Origin: Anaerostipes butyraticus
Lineage (GTDB): Bacteria > Bacillota > Clostridia > Lachnospirales > Lachnospiraceae
Direction of reading: 5' to 3'
Assembly: GCF_016586355.1 (NCBI RefSeq)
Contig: NZ_BLYI01000062.1
Coordinates: 62,001 to 126,000, forward strand
Length of the DNA: 64,000 nucleotides
The stretch's first letter is position 1. Each line of letters begins with the position of its first letter. Shown one piece after another: positions 9,617 through 17,868 of this stretch. Below the pieces are notes generated by a model that worked only from the letters and a program-made list of their open reading frames with translations, made no database searches and was not told where the DNA came from. The position numbers and the translations under genes are program-made.

Positions 9617-10567
9617 TTATTTTCTGTTAAGTATTTCAGCGATAATATATCTTGGCCGTTGCTTTGTTTCACTGTAAATTTTACCAATATACTCACCCAC
9701 AATGCCAAGACCTAATAACTCGATTCCACCCAACAGCCAAATTGAACAAGCTAAAAATGTCCAGCCTCCTATTGTAAATCCGAATATTTTTCTTATTAGA
9801 GAATAAATAATTACCAAAATACTTCCTGCAAAAATAAGAAATCCTGTCATGGCCACAAACCGAATAGGTTTGACACTAAAAGAAGTAATACCATCTAATG
9901 CAAATGCAAGCATTTTCTTCAATGGATATTTTGATTCTCCAGCGAAACGTTCATTTCGATTATAAGCAGCTGTCGTATATCTATATCCTATCAGTGGAAC
10001 AATTCCTCTCAAAAACAGATTCACTTCTTTAAACTTCTCTAATCCATCCAATGCTCTTTTGCTCATCAGCCGGTAATCGGCATGATTATATACAGCATCC
10101 ACTCCCATAAACGCTTGAAATTTATAAAACGCAAGTGCAGTATTTCGTTTAAAAAATGTATCCGTTTCCCTCTTATTCCTTACGCCATATACAATATCAT
10201 AGCCTTCGTAGTATTTTTCTACAAATTTATCTATGGCATTAATATCATCTTGAAGATCCGCATCGAGTGAGATTACCATATCTGCATATTCCTTTGCTGT
10301 CATCAATCCTGCCAACAATGCATTCTGATGTCCCCTGTTTCTGCTAAGGGCCACTCCGCTGAATATTTCATCTTTTTGATGTAATTTCTGAATAATATCC
10401 CATGTATTATCCTTGGAACCATCATTCACAAACATAATCCTGCTTTCTCTAGAAACCGCTCCATCCGCAATCAATTCATTCATTTTCTTCTTTAACTGCT
10501 TTGCTGTTTCTTCTAACACTTCTTCCTCATTATAGCAAGGAATTACCAAATATAATATATCTCTCAT
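9617..10567 (-). CDS. GtrB-like polyprenyl-phosphate glycosyltransferase (cassette 1)
   Basis: A 316-residue GT2 enzyme of the DPM1/GtrB/CsbB type: VNDGSKD at 47-53, LDADLQDD at 101-108, and two C-terminal membrane helices around 230-290. Such enzymes load a sugar from a nucleotide donor onto undecaprenyl phosphate on the cytoplasmic side. The start ATG overlaps the stop of the upstream GT-C-like gene (ATGA), so the two are translationally coupled. The protein is nearly identical over long stretches to that at 16909-17859, yet its codons are more AT-rich. The sugar is unknown. Confidence 0.88.
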   Translation of the reverse strand: MRDILYLVIPCYNEEEVLEETAKQLKKKMNELIADGAVSRESRIMFVNDGSKDNTWDIIQKLHQKDEIFSGVALSRNRGHQNALLAGLMTAKEYADMVISLDADLQDDINAIDKFVEKYYEGYDIVYGVRNKRETDTFFKRNTALAFYKFQAFMGVDAVYNHADYRLMSKRALDGLEKFKEVNLFLRGIVPLIGYRYTTAAYNRNERFAGESKYPLKKMLAFALDGITSFSVKPIRFVAMTGFLIFAGSILVIIYSLIRKIFGFTIGGWTFLACSIWLLGGIELLGLGIVGEYIGKIYSETKQRPRYIIAEILNRK

Positions 10568-12762
10568 TTTATCCTTGAAACCTCCCTCTTTCCAATTGTT
10601 TTATAAAAAAATGCACTAATAAGGATTTCTATAATTATTACCATACTCCAAAGCAAAATAAATATCCTTTGTGAAAAAATCGAATCTACATGCTGATCAG
10701 ATACTATAAACGTCAAATCATTAGATTCTTCCTCTTTATTTCCAACATATAAACAACCATTAAGATAATAATCAGGCGGTTCTTTATAATCTTGATATAA
10801 AGGATACGTTGCCGTATTTACTCCTATATATTCTTCATATTGCCGATATGGGCGAATAGTTAAAAGCAATTTTTCTTTATTTACACGTATATCGCCTAAA
10901 TGGAACGCATGCATTTTATTATCTTGTATGCTGTCAGAAGAAAATTTTTCTTTATGAATAACATCTCCTTTAGTATTTAGAATCGACAGTATATATTCTT
11001 GTTCTTTTAACTTTTTAGGATTTACAAAATTAATTTCTATAGTATTGAAGTCTCCTTCTGCCATAAAAGACTGTGCTACACCCTCATATCCTATTTCTTC
11101 AATTTTTCCTTCTCCATACGCAATTGTCTGCTTTACTCTCAAATCTTTCTGTTTGCTTTTTTCTGACACATATTGAAAATATGACAAAGTTCCTACTATC
11201 ATCGTAAAAGCTATAACCAAAATACTTAATCTTTTCATCCACAATTGTAATGATTGGCTATTAAAACAAGTTTCTTTTTGATCAACTGTCTGAATTTTTA
11301 TACAATTAATCTTTTTGAATTCTGTTAACTTTGTTATGGCATATGATTCAATGATATAAAAAATTGGCAAAAAGCAGAGACTATACTTAGGTTTCACTTC
11401 CCAAAAAAGGTAAAAAATAATTCCACCTAGAATTGTAATAAACATCCATGCATTAATATTTTCTTTTCGCTTCAAAGTAATAATCCCTGCTAAAAAGGCA
11501 AATATCAACATTGTACAGCGAACTATTTGAAGCCAATAATTAAAAGCTTTGGCCGATCGGCCTATCGTATATTTATATAAAGTATTATAACTTTCAACCG
11601 TCGTTTGCAGCGATTCAGTATACGCTGCCGATGACCAACTTTTACTTATTTTTTTCATAAATAGTTTTTCCAGGCCTAAAATTCCTTTTTCTTTTACTCT
11701 TTTTTTTATCGTACTTATGTTTTCATTTACTTTTTTTTCATAAGTGTTCTGAGCCTTTGTATTATTGTTATCCTCAGCTGTATACATTCCATTTTCACTT
11801 AATCCTAATTTTATCCAATGAGTTATTGGATATTCGTATCTCCTATCCCTTACTCCATATATGTTCGTTATGCTATTGCTTAATATAATTGCACAAATCA
11901 AACCAATGGCTATAAAACTTATCTTTTTAAAAAACAAATGCATTGTATTTTTTATAAATAAAAAAATACAAATTGCAATTAGCGGAAAAACTGCCGTCAT
12001 ACGTATCTTTCCGCCTATAAAAATAACAAAAGCTGCTAAAACTAAAAACAAATCTCGTTTTCTCTTTGATTCTGTTCTCTCCGCATAAAGAAACAGTAAA
12101 ATACCACCAAGCATAAACGGCATACATAATGTATCTGAATAATAATGAGATGACCAGCTAAAAAGCATTGGATCCACTATGAATGCTATCAAACTAATAA
12201 TTCCTGCCTTCAAAGACCATAAACAGCAAATTCTATAAGTAAACCATGCGGATAGAAAAATCATTAGTATATTAAAAATGATTCCAACATCGTTATAATT
12301 TGTAATCCCAAAGTATTTTGCAATAGAAAACACAAAATACAAAAGGATTGTAAGAGGCTGCTGATTTGGATAACCAGCATAATACACAATGTTAGAAATT
12401 TTCCCTGTTTCAAGCATATCCACTGCTTCTGCATGAACATTAATTAAATCGTACGGAGGAACATACTTAAGATAAATTCCAAAGATAATGAGATTTACTA
12501 ATATTAATGCTAATAAAACTACGCTGATAATTCTTAATGCTTTTTCAGAACACGATTTTATCACTTGTGCAACAGCTATAAAACCAGAAACTAAAACAAT
12601 AATCCCCAGTATCAAAATCGAAGGATTATATTTTTCTATAGATGGTACTCCTCCAATATAAAACAACCCCTGCCAGATGCAAATTCCCATTAAGACCATT
12701 AGAATCATAAGTAAAATTCTATAGAAGCTGTTACAAATTTTTAATCTTAACCCGTCTTTCAT
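10564..12762 (-). CDS. Multi-spanning GT-C-like glycosyltransferase (cassette 1)
   Basis: A 732-residue protein with about twelve membrane segments, a large loop in the middle and a C-terminal extracytoplasmic beta domain followed by a last helix. The layout matches GT-C enzymes (PMT/ArnT/GtrC-like) that use polyprenyl-phosphate sugars outside the membrane. Early residues YVPPYDLINVHAEAV carry an acidic loop after the first helices, as expected for GT-C catalytic loops. It is partnered with the GtrB-like gene that overlaps it by four bases. Paralogue of 17869-20055. The acceptor is presumably a surface polymer. Family assignment is from topology, not from a firm motif. Confidence 0.7.
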   Translation of the reverse strand: MKDGLRLKICNSFYRILLMILMVLMGICIWQGLFYIGGVPSIEKYNPSILILGIIVLVSGFIAVAQVIKSCSEKALRIISVVLLALILVNLIIFGIYLKYVPPYDLINVHAEAVDMLETGKISNIVYYAGYPNQQPLTILLYFVFSIAKYFGITNYNDVGIIFNILMIFLSAWFTYRICCLWSLKAGIISLIAFIVDPMLFSWSSHYYSDTLCMPFMLGGILLFLYAERTESKRKRDLFLVLAAFVIFIGGKIRMTAVFPLIAICIFLFIKNTMHLFFKKISFIAIGLICAIILSNSITNIYGVRDRRYEYPITHWIKLGLSENGMYTAEDNNNTKAQNTYEKKVNENISTIKKRVKEKGILGLEKLFMKKISKSWSSAAYTESLQTTVESYNTLYKYTIGRSAKAFNYWLQIVRCTMLIFAFLAGIITLKRKENINAWMFITILGGIIFYLFWEVKPKYSLCFLPIFYIIESYAITKLTEFKKINCIKIQTVDQKETCFNSQSLQLWMKRLSILVIAFTMIVGTLSYFQYVSEKSKQKDLRVKQTIAYGEGKIEEIGYEGVAQSFMAEGDFNTIEINFVNPKKLKEQEYILSILNTKGDVIHKEKFSSDSIQDNKMHAFHLGDIRVNKEKLLLTIRPYRQYEEYIGVNTATYPLYQDYKEPPDYYLNGCLYVGNKEEESNDLTFIVSDQHVDSIFSQRIFILLWSMVIIIEILISAFFYKTIGKREVSRIK

Positions 12763-12818
12763 TCATTACCCTCCTGAATTCAAAATCTTTATTGATTTTT
12801 CTCCTGAATCCCTTATGT

Positions 12819-12860
12819 TTTAATATATAATAAATAAATATTAATTTATTATATATTAAA
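12819..12860. repeat. Perfect 17-base inverted repeat at the cassette 1 promoter
   Basis: Arms at 12819-12835 and 12844-12860 are perfect inverted copies, all A/T except none, separated by 8 bases. The right arm covers the -10 element (12848-12853) of the cassette promoter. Since transcription would begin near 12841, the RNA cannot form the full hairpin, so a DNA-level operator is more likely than an attenuator. Confidence 0.7.
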
Positions 12861-12876
12861 GGCAGGAATTTGTCAA
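12848..12876 (-). promoter_or_regulatory. Consensus promoter of GT cassette 1
   Basis: Minus strand: -35 TTGACA (12871-12876), exactly 17 bases, -10 TATAAT (12848-12853). A full sigma-70/sigA consensus. The -35 lies in the loop of a hairpin downstream of the amidase gene and the -10 in the right arm of an inverted repeat. Confidence 0.85.
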
Positions 12877-12893
12877 AAAGTCCCTGTCTTTAA
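12856..12893 (-). terminator. Hairpin behind the amidase gene
   Basis: An 11-base stem with one G-U pair (12856-12866 with 12883-12893) and a 16-base loop, about 30 bases past the amidase stop. There is no proper U-run after it (TATATAATAAAT), so it may be a weak terminator or an RNA 3' end stabiliser. The loop holds the -35 of the next promoter. Confidence 0.45.
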
Positions 12894-12924
12894 TATGTTT
12901 CTTACTTTATTATTATTTTTATTT

Positions 12925-15900
12925 CTATGCTTTTTTCAAACTATCTATAAGTTTAGAAATAGAAACCCCGTAATTTTCAGATGTTGCCCATCCGTATCCG
13001 TTCGGATTCTCTTTCTGTCCCAGAATCTCTACATACTGTGCACATCCCCTCTTTATTCGATCAAATCTTGGATCTACACAGCTTTGCTTTAACTCATCAG
13101 TTGATGCATATGCTTTTAAATGCTGAATTTGTGCACGTACTCCTGTCCTGACATCTTCAAAACTTGCTCCACATGCTCCTCCGTCTGTAGCTCCAATTCC
13201 CGCAAAATTATATTGTTCAATTTTAACTTGTCCGCCAAATTTCAGCCATCCAGTTTCTTTCATTGTTTGTGCCCATGCTACCTCTGCTTTTATCCCTTCT
13301 GCCTTGGCCTCCTCATAATATATACGTGCGAAATCTTCTATTGTTGCAGCTCCACCTTCTTTCAGCGCTTCCGATGGATATTTGATAGATGAATGCTTTT
13401 CATAAAACCTTACCATTTGCTGAATCGTTGTAGAACTATTTCCGGAAATTTTGTAAAAAATATTTCCATACTGACTAACCGGAATCAAAACTCCATTCGC
13501 TCCATAATATTTATGATTGGCAAAACCATTTTTTAATAATTCTCCAGTACTTTCTCTGAAATAATAAGATTTTCCATTTATTATTGTTTCACCTTTTGCC
13601 ATGGCTCCATTACTTTCATAATAAACTCTTTTATTTGGAAAATTGTACCATCCAGTCACCATGGCTCCTGTTAACTCTTTAAACAAATACCATTTCCCGT
13701 CAATTTTTTTCTCACCTTTAACCATGGCTCCATCCATTCCATAGTACACCTTTTTGTTTGTGAAACTATGCCATCCGGTTTTCATAGCCCCTGTCAAATA
13801 TTCGAAAAAGTACCATTTCCCATCGATCTTTTTCTCTCCTTTGACCATCACCCCATCACTTCCATAGTACACCTTTTTGTTTGTGAAACTATGCCATCCG
13901 GTTTTCATAGCTCCTGTCAAATATTCGAAATAATACCATTTCCCGTTGATCTTTTTCTCTCCTTTGACCATCACCCCATCGTTTCCATAATATACTTTCT
14001 TGTTTGTGAAACTATGCCATCCAGTTTTCATAGCTCCTGTCAAATATTCGAAATAATACCATTTCCCGTTAATCTTTTTCTCACCCTTAACCATGGCTCC
14101 GTCACTTCCATAGTACACCTTTTTATTCGTGAAACTATGCCATCCGGTTTTCATAGCCCCTGTCAAATATTCGAAATAATACCATTTCCCATCAATCTTC
14201 TTCTCACCTTTGACCATGACTCCATCACTTCCATAGTACACCTTTTTATTCGTGAAACTATGCCATCCTGTTTTCATGGCTCCTGTCAAATATTCAAAAA
14301 AGTACCATTTACCTTTAATCTTCTTTTCACCTTTGACCATCACCCCATCGCTTCCATAGTATACTTTCTTGTTCGTGAAACTATGCCATCCTGTTTTCAT
14401 AATTCCCTTTTTATCAAAGTAATACCATTTTCCATTAATTTTCTTCTCCCCTATTACTTTTTGTCCATTTTCATAATAATATCGATTTCCTTTGCTATCT
14501 GTCCTCCATTCACCTTTACTTATCCCTAAATATTTGGCAATCCCTGACGCATCCGCCACACCCAGCTTTTTAAGACCTGCCTCCGTCTTAAGATATGTAT
14601 TCACTTCCTCTGTATTCGTAATAAAAGCATGTTCAATAATAATACCTGGAATATTTCTCAGCTTGCTGTATCGCTGTACAGAATAATAATCCGCCGCACT
14701 GCCATCTGCATACTTCTTATTATTCACGGCATTTTTTGAATAAATAGGTGTTGCCCGTTTCGTTATTCCGATTTTTTCTAATTCGTCTAAAACAGCACCT
14801 GCCAGTTTTTCACCTTCTGACGCAACTGCCGGTCTCCAATTTTTGTTCTGAACAATAACTTCTGCTCCTTTCGCTCTGGATGAAGTAAAAGAATTCAAAT
14901 GAAAACTGACAAAAATCTGGGCACCTGCATCTGCTGCTGCATTCACTCTGTCTTCAATGCAGTCGGAACTTGCTTTATTAAACGGACACTCTGGTCCCGT
15001 TCTCGTCATATAGACTTCAACTCCTGCATATTGCTCCAATTCTTCCTTGCAATACTTTGCAATTTTTAATGTAAGTTCCTCCTCTTTCAGCCCATTCGCA
15101 TGAGCTCCAATGCTGTTCGCATCATGTCCGGGATCTAATGCCACCATTATTTTTCCAGAACGCGCTGCCCCAATCCTTGTCCTGCCAGTCGTTTCATTCT
15201 GAGCTTCATTCAAAGCTGCGGCAATACTTGTCTGCGCCTTTGCAGTACCATTTTCATCAATTACAGCCACAGAAGCACCAGCTTCTCCACTTCCATCATT
15301 GGTAATTGGCTGCAATTCATCAATTCCCTCATATTTTTTATTTACGCCAAATTCTGCCTGGACATTCAAATTAGATAGACTGATAGTTTCTTCCTTATCT
15401 TCTGCAATGAGATGAATCTTTTCTGCTTTATATATACCAGAGGCTGCGCTGCTGTATTTCTTTTCAAAGAGATACACGCCATCTTTCTGTTTTGAAAGCA
15501 GCCAGTTTTCTTTCTTTCCGGACTCATCTTTTACCGTTAAAGTAAGTGTTTTAACCCCGCTTATCGCTTTTTCAAAAGCAATAACGATTCTTTGTGTCCC
15601 TGGGGTTTCTAAATACGGACTTTCTATGTACACAAAATTAATTTTTCCTGCAGCGATAGATGAGGTTTTCTCTTCCTCTTTTTCTTCCATCTGCTGAGAA
15701 TCTTTATTTGCTTCTAATGCTTCTAAATCTCTTTTCTCCGTACCTGCAGTGTTGTTTGTTTCATTTTTTTCTTCTGGCATATTGGCTGTGCCATTCTTCT
15801 CCTGCTCAGTTCCCTTTTTCTCTAAGTTATCTGTCTTCTCTTCCGTCGCTGTTTCCGATGATTTTTGATCTATATCCTTCTGTGTAATCGCCGTACTGTT

Positions 15901-16038
15901 CTCCTGTACTTCTTGACTTTCCTCTTCCACCGCTGCAACATTTGTTCCAACTATAGCTGCGGTCCCCGGAGATACAATGCTTAATATCATTGCAAAAATC
16001 AAAAAGCCTGCCATTATCTTCACTAATCTTTTCTTCAT
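12925..16038 (-). CDS. Secreted two-headed wall hydrolase: amidase 3, binding repeats, GH73
   Basis: About 1037 residues. A signal peptide (MKKRLVKIMAGFLIFAMILS) is followed by an acidic low-complexity spacer (about 40-130), a domain of unknown fold (130-225), an N-acetylmuramoyl-L-alanine amidase 3 domain (about 300-500; zinc ligands in ALDPGHD, EEEL and SFHLNS, catalytic Glu in IEHAF), eight cell-wall-binding repeats (520-860), and a C-terminal glucosaminidase (GH73) domain with ETGW. It would cut both peptide-sugar and glycan bonds outside the cell. I start at ATG 16038 (GGGGAAAGAG upstream); a TTG at 16053 also has a weak site. It follows the GerMN lipoprotein gene by 49 bases, probably one transcript from 16730-16758. 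Confidence 0.92.
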   Translation of the reverse strand: MKKRLVKIMAGFLIFAMILSIVSPGTAAIVGTNVAAVEEESQEVQENSTAITQKDIDQKSSETATEEKTDNLEKKGTEQEKNGTANMPEEKNETNNTAGTEKRDLEALEANKDSQQMEEKEEEKTSSIAAGKINFVYIESPYLETPGTQRIVIAFEKAISGVKTLTLTVKDESGKKENWLLSKQKDGVYLFEKKYSSAASGIYKAEKIHLIAEDKEETISLSNLNVQAEFGVNKKYEGIDELQPITNDGSGEAGASVAVIDENGTAKAQTSIAAALNEAQNETTGRTRIGAARSGKIMVALDPGHDANSIGAHANGLKEEELTLKIAKYCKEELEQYAGVEVYMTRTGPECPFNKASSDCIEDRVNAAADAGAQIFVSFHLNSFTSSRAKGAEVIVQNKNWRPAVASEGEKLAGAVLDELEKIGITKRATPIYSKNAVNNKKYADGSAADYYSVQRYSKLRNIPGIIIEHAFITNTEEVNTYLKTEAGLKKLGVADASGIAKYLGISKGEWRTDSKGNRYYYENGQKVIGEKKINGKWYYFDKKGIMKTGWHSFTNKKVYYGSDGVMVKGEKKIKGKWYFFEYLTGAMKTGWHSFTNKKVYYGSDGVMVKGEKKIDGKWYYFEYLTGAMKTGWHSFTNKKVYYGSDGAMVKGEKKINGKWYYFEYLTGAMKTGWHSFTNKKVYYGNDGVMVKGEKKINGKWYYFEYLTGAMKTGWHSFTNKKVYYGSDGVMVKGEKKIDGKWYFFEYLTGAMKTGWHSFTNKKVYYGMDGAMVKGEKKIDGKWYLFKELTGAMVTGWYNFPNKRVYYESNGAMAKGETIINGKSYYFRESTGELLKNGFANHKYYGANGVLIPVSQYGNIFYKISGNSSTTIQQMVRFYEKHSSIKYPSEALKEGGAATIEDFARIYYEEAKAEGIKAEVAWAQTMKETGWLKFGGQVKIEQYNFAGIGATDGGACGASFEDVRTGVRAQIQHLKAYASTDELKQSCVDPRFDRIKRGCAQYVEILGQKENPNGYGWATSENYGVSISKLIDSLKKA
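13594..14451 (-). repeat. Tandem 123-base repeats coding wall-binding motifs
   Basis: Seven in-frame copies, the first 120 bases and the others 123, each starting GEKKI and encoding GKWYYFEYLTGAMKTGWHSF plus NKKVYYGSDG. Five central copies are nearly identical at DNA level; an eighth diverged copy follows (GETIINGK). The Trp/Tyr/Gly pattern is that of choline-binding/CW_binding_1 repeats. High identity means copy number can change by slippage or recombination. Confidence 0.95.
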
Positions 16039-16087
16039 TACTCTTTCCCCCAATATTTAATATCTCTCCACTACATGATTAAAAAAT

Positions 16088-16687
16088 TTACAGATCATTT
16101 ATTCTGCCTATATAGCCTTCAAAATCCGCTCCATGAGCGGTCTGAAATACTTCTCCTCCTTCCGTTAATTTTATTTCCGTGCAATCATATGCCTCCAGAT
16201 ATGTATTAACAATACAGCCTATAACTGCTGTCTCTCCCGCTGTTCCCATAGTACGAATGTATTCCCCGGTTGCCTTATTAAAATCCAAATTTATTTGTTT
16301 CTTTTCCTTATTGACTTTTATACTCAGCAACTTACAGCCTTCTGTTAAAACTTTTTGTTTCTGCAAAACATTCCATATATCATATTCATCTTCAATTTCA
16401 AACCCTTCCCCTATTACTTCTGCACTTGCATCATCAATAAAATAAATCGTAACCTGTTTTTTCTTTTTGATTAAAGTATCTTTCTCCTCATCTGTTGTTT
16501 TTTCAGCAGAATTTTCTTCCGTTATTTTTGATTCCTCTGATGCTGCCTCACTTCTGTCACTTGTATTGCTTTGTGCTGATTTTCTCTCATTTTCGCTTTT
16601 CTCTCTTTTTCTTGAACATCCGGCAGCCAGACAAAAAATCAGGCTCACAGCAGCAAAGTACACAAGCAAACGCTTGTACTGTGCCAT
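16088..16687 (-). CDS. GerMN-domain lipoprotein
   Basis: A 199-residue lipoprotein: lipobox LAAGC near residue 24, a charged Ser/Glu linker to about 75, then a GerMN domain (QVTIYFIDD, LLSIKVNKEKKQINLDFN, GETAVIGCIVNTYLEAY). GerMN domains occur in the spore germination protein GerM, in the LpqB family and beside peptidoglycan amidases. It is anchored outside the membrane. Strong ribosome site GAGGAGGGG. The amidase/GH73 gene follows at once, which suggests the lipoprotein recruits or activates that hydrolase; this is inference. Confidence 0.85.
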   Translation of the reverse strand: MAQYKRLLVYFAAVSLIFCLAAGCSRKREKSENERKSAQSNTSDRSEAASEESKITEENSAEKTTDEEKDTLIKKKKQVTIYFIDDASAEVIGEGFEIEDEYDIWNVLQKQKVLTEGCKLLSIKVNKEKKQINLDFNKATGEYIRTMGTAGETAVIGCIVNTYLEAYDCTEIKLTEGGEVFQTAHGADFEGYIGRINDL

Positions 16688-16729
16688 TTTCCCCTCCTCA
16701 TTTCATTCAGTTTATAATCTATTGTACAA

Positions 16730-16758
16730 ATAGTATCATCTATATCTATCTTTTTCAA
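16730..16758 (-). promoter_or_regulatory. Promoter of the GerMN-amidase operon
   Basis: Minus strand: -35 TTGAAA (16753-16758), 17-base spacer, -10 TACTAT (16730-16735), about 45 bases before the lipoprotein start. Confidence 0.65.
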
Positions 16759-16831
16759 TGAAAATAGTATTTATACAATAAATTAGACAATATTTTTATT
16801 TTTCTCCCCTCAAAAATCCTTCACAAAACAA

Positions 16832-16876
16832 AAGAAGCCTGCCGATGACCTGAATCCGTCATCTCACAGACTTCTT
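16832..16876 (-). terminator. Terminator of GT cassette 2
   Basis: Stem AAGAAGCCTG/CAGACTTCTT (one G-U pair) plus an inner GATGAC/GTCATC stem, followed on the minus strand by TTTTG. Homologous to the terminator at 9563-9605. Confidence 0.85.
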
Positions 16877-16908
16877 TGTATCCCTTTTCAGTTAAGACAA
16901 ATTTTAAT

Positions 16909-17859
16909 TTACTGTGTATTCAGTACATCGGAAATAATATACCGCGGCCGCTGTTTGGTTTCATTGTAAATTTTACCAATGTATTCACCTACAACCCCAA
17001 GTCCCAGCAGTTCAATTCCACCTAACAGCCAGATGGAGCAGGACAGGAAGGCCCATCCTCCTACTGTAAAGCCTAATGCTTTTCTTATGAAAGAATAGAT
17101 GATGACCAGAATGCTTCCTAAAAAAATGAGAAATCCTGTCATGGTAACAAATCGAATCGGTTTAATGCTAAAAGAAGTAATCCCATCCCAAGCAAATGCG
17201 AGCATCTTTTTTAATGGATATTTAGATTCACCAGCAAACCGTTCGTTTCTGTCATAAGTCACCGTTGTATACTTATATCCGATCAGCGGAACAATACCTC
17301 TCAGGAACAGATTGACTTCCTTAAATCCTTCTAATCCCTCCAGCGCCCGTTTACTCATCAAACGGTAATCTGCATGATTATATACTGCGTCAACTCCCAT
17401 CAATGCCTGAAACTTATAGAATGCCAGCGCCGTATTCCGCTTAAAAAATGTATCTGTCTCTCTTTTATTTCTTACTCCATAGACAATATCATATCCCTCG
17501 TAATATTTTTCTACAAACTGATCGATCGCATTGATATCATCCTGAAGATCCGCATCCAGGGAAATCACCATATCCGCATATTCTTTCGCTGTCATCAGTC
17601 CTGCCAGCAGGGCGTTCTGATGCCCTCTGTTCCTGCTGAGAGAAACACCGCTGAAAACGGAATCTTTTTCATGCAGTTCCTGGATAATATTCCATGTATC
17701 ATCTTTAGATCCATCATTTACAAACATAATACGGCTTTTTATGGAAATCATACCCTCGGATACCATCGTCGATATCTTTTCTTTCAGTCTCTTTGCCGTC
17801 TCATGTAAAACCGCTTCCTCATTATAACAGGGAATTACCAAATATAATATATCCTTCAT
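16909..17859 (-). CDS. GtrB-like polyprenyl-phosphate glycosyltransferase (cassette 2)
   Basis: A 316-residue GT2 enzyme, same length and same motifs as the protein at 9617-10567: VNDGSKD, LDADLQDD, then two C-terminal membrane helices. Long blocks around residues 77-175 are identical between the two proteins. It would make an undecaprenyl-phosphate sugar for the GT-C-like protein whose gene ends 9 bases upstream. Because the catalytic part is almost unchanged, both copies probably use the same donor sugar. Codon use is less AT-biased than in cassette 1. Confidence 0.88.
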   Translation of the reverse strand: MKDILYLVIPCYNEEAVLHETAKRLKEKISTMVSEGMISIKSRIMFVNDGSKDDTWNIIQELHEKDSVFSGVSLSRNRGHQNALLAGLMTAKEYADMVISLDADLQDDINAIDQFVEKYYEGYDIVYGVRNKRETDTFFKRNTALAFYKFQALMGVDAVYNHADYRLMSKRALEGLEGFKEVNLFLRGIVPLIGYKYTTVTYDRNERFAGESKYPLKKMLAFAWDGITSFSIKPIRFVTMTGFLIFLGSILVIIYSFIRKALGFTVGGWAFLSCSIWLLGGIELLGLGVVGEYIGKIYNETKQRPRYIISDVLNTQ

Positions 17860-17868
17860 CTTATCTCT

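Noticed and set aside
12819-12860. Inverted repeat as ends of an invertible promoter
   Set aside because: The arms are only 8 bases apart, so nothing meaningful could be inverted, and no recombinase gene is present.
13594-14451. Regular repeats as a CRISPR array
   Set aside because: The units are contiguous, in frame and code for wall-binding motifs; no unique spacers and no cas genes.
13768-14529. Long open frame on the plus strand, 253 codons
   Set aside because: It is the antisense of the amidase binding repeats; its internal repetition is only the mirror of the 123-base units and it has no ribosome site.
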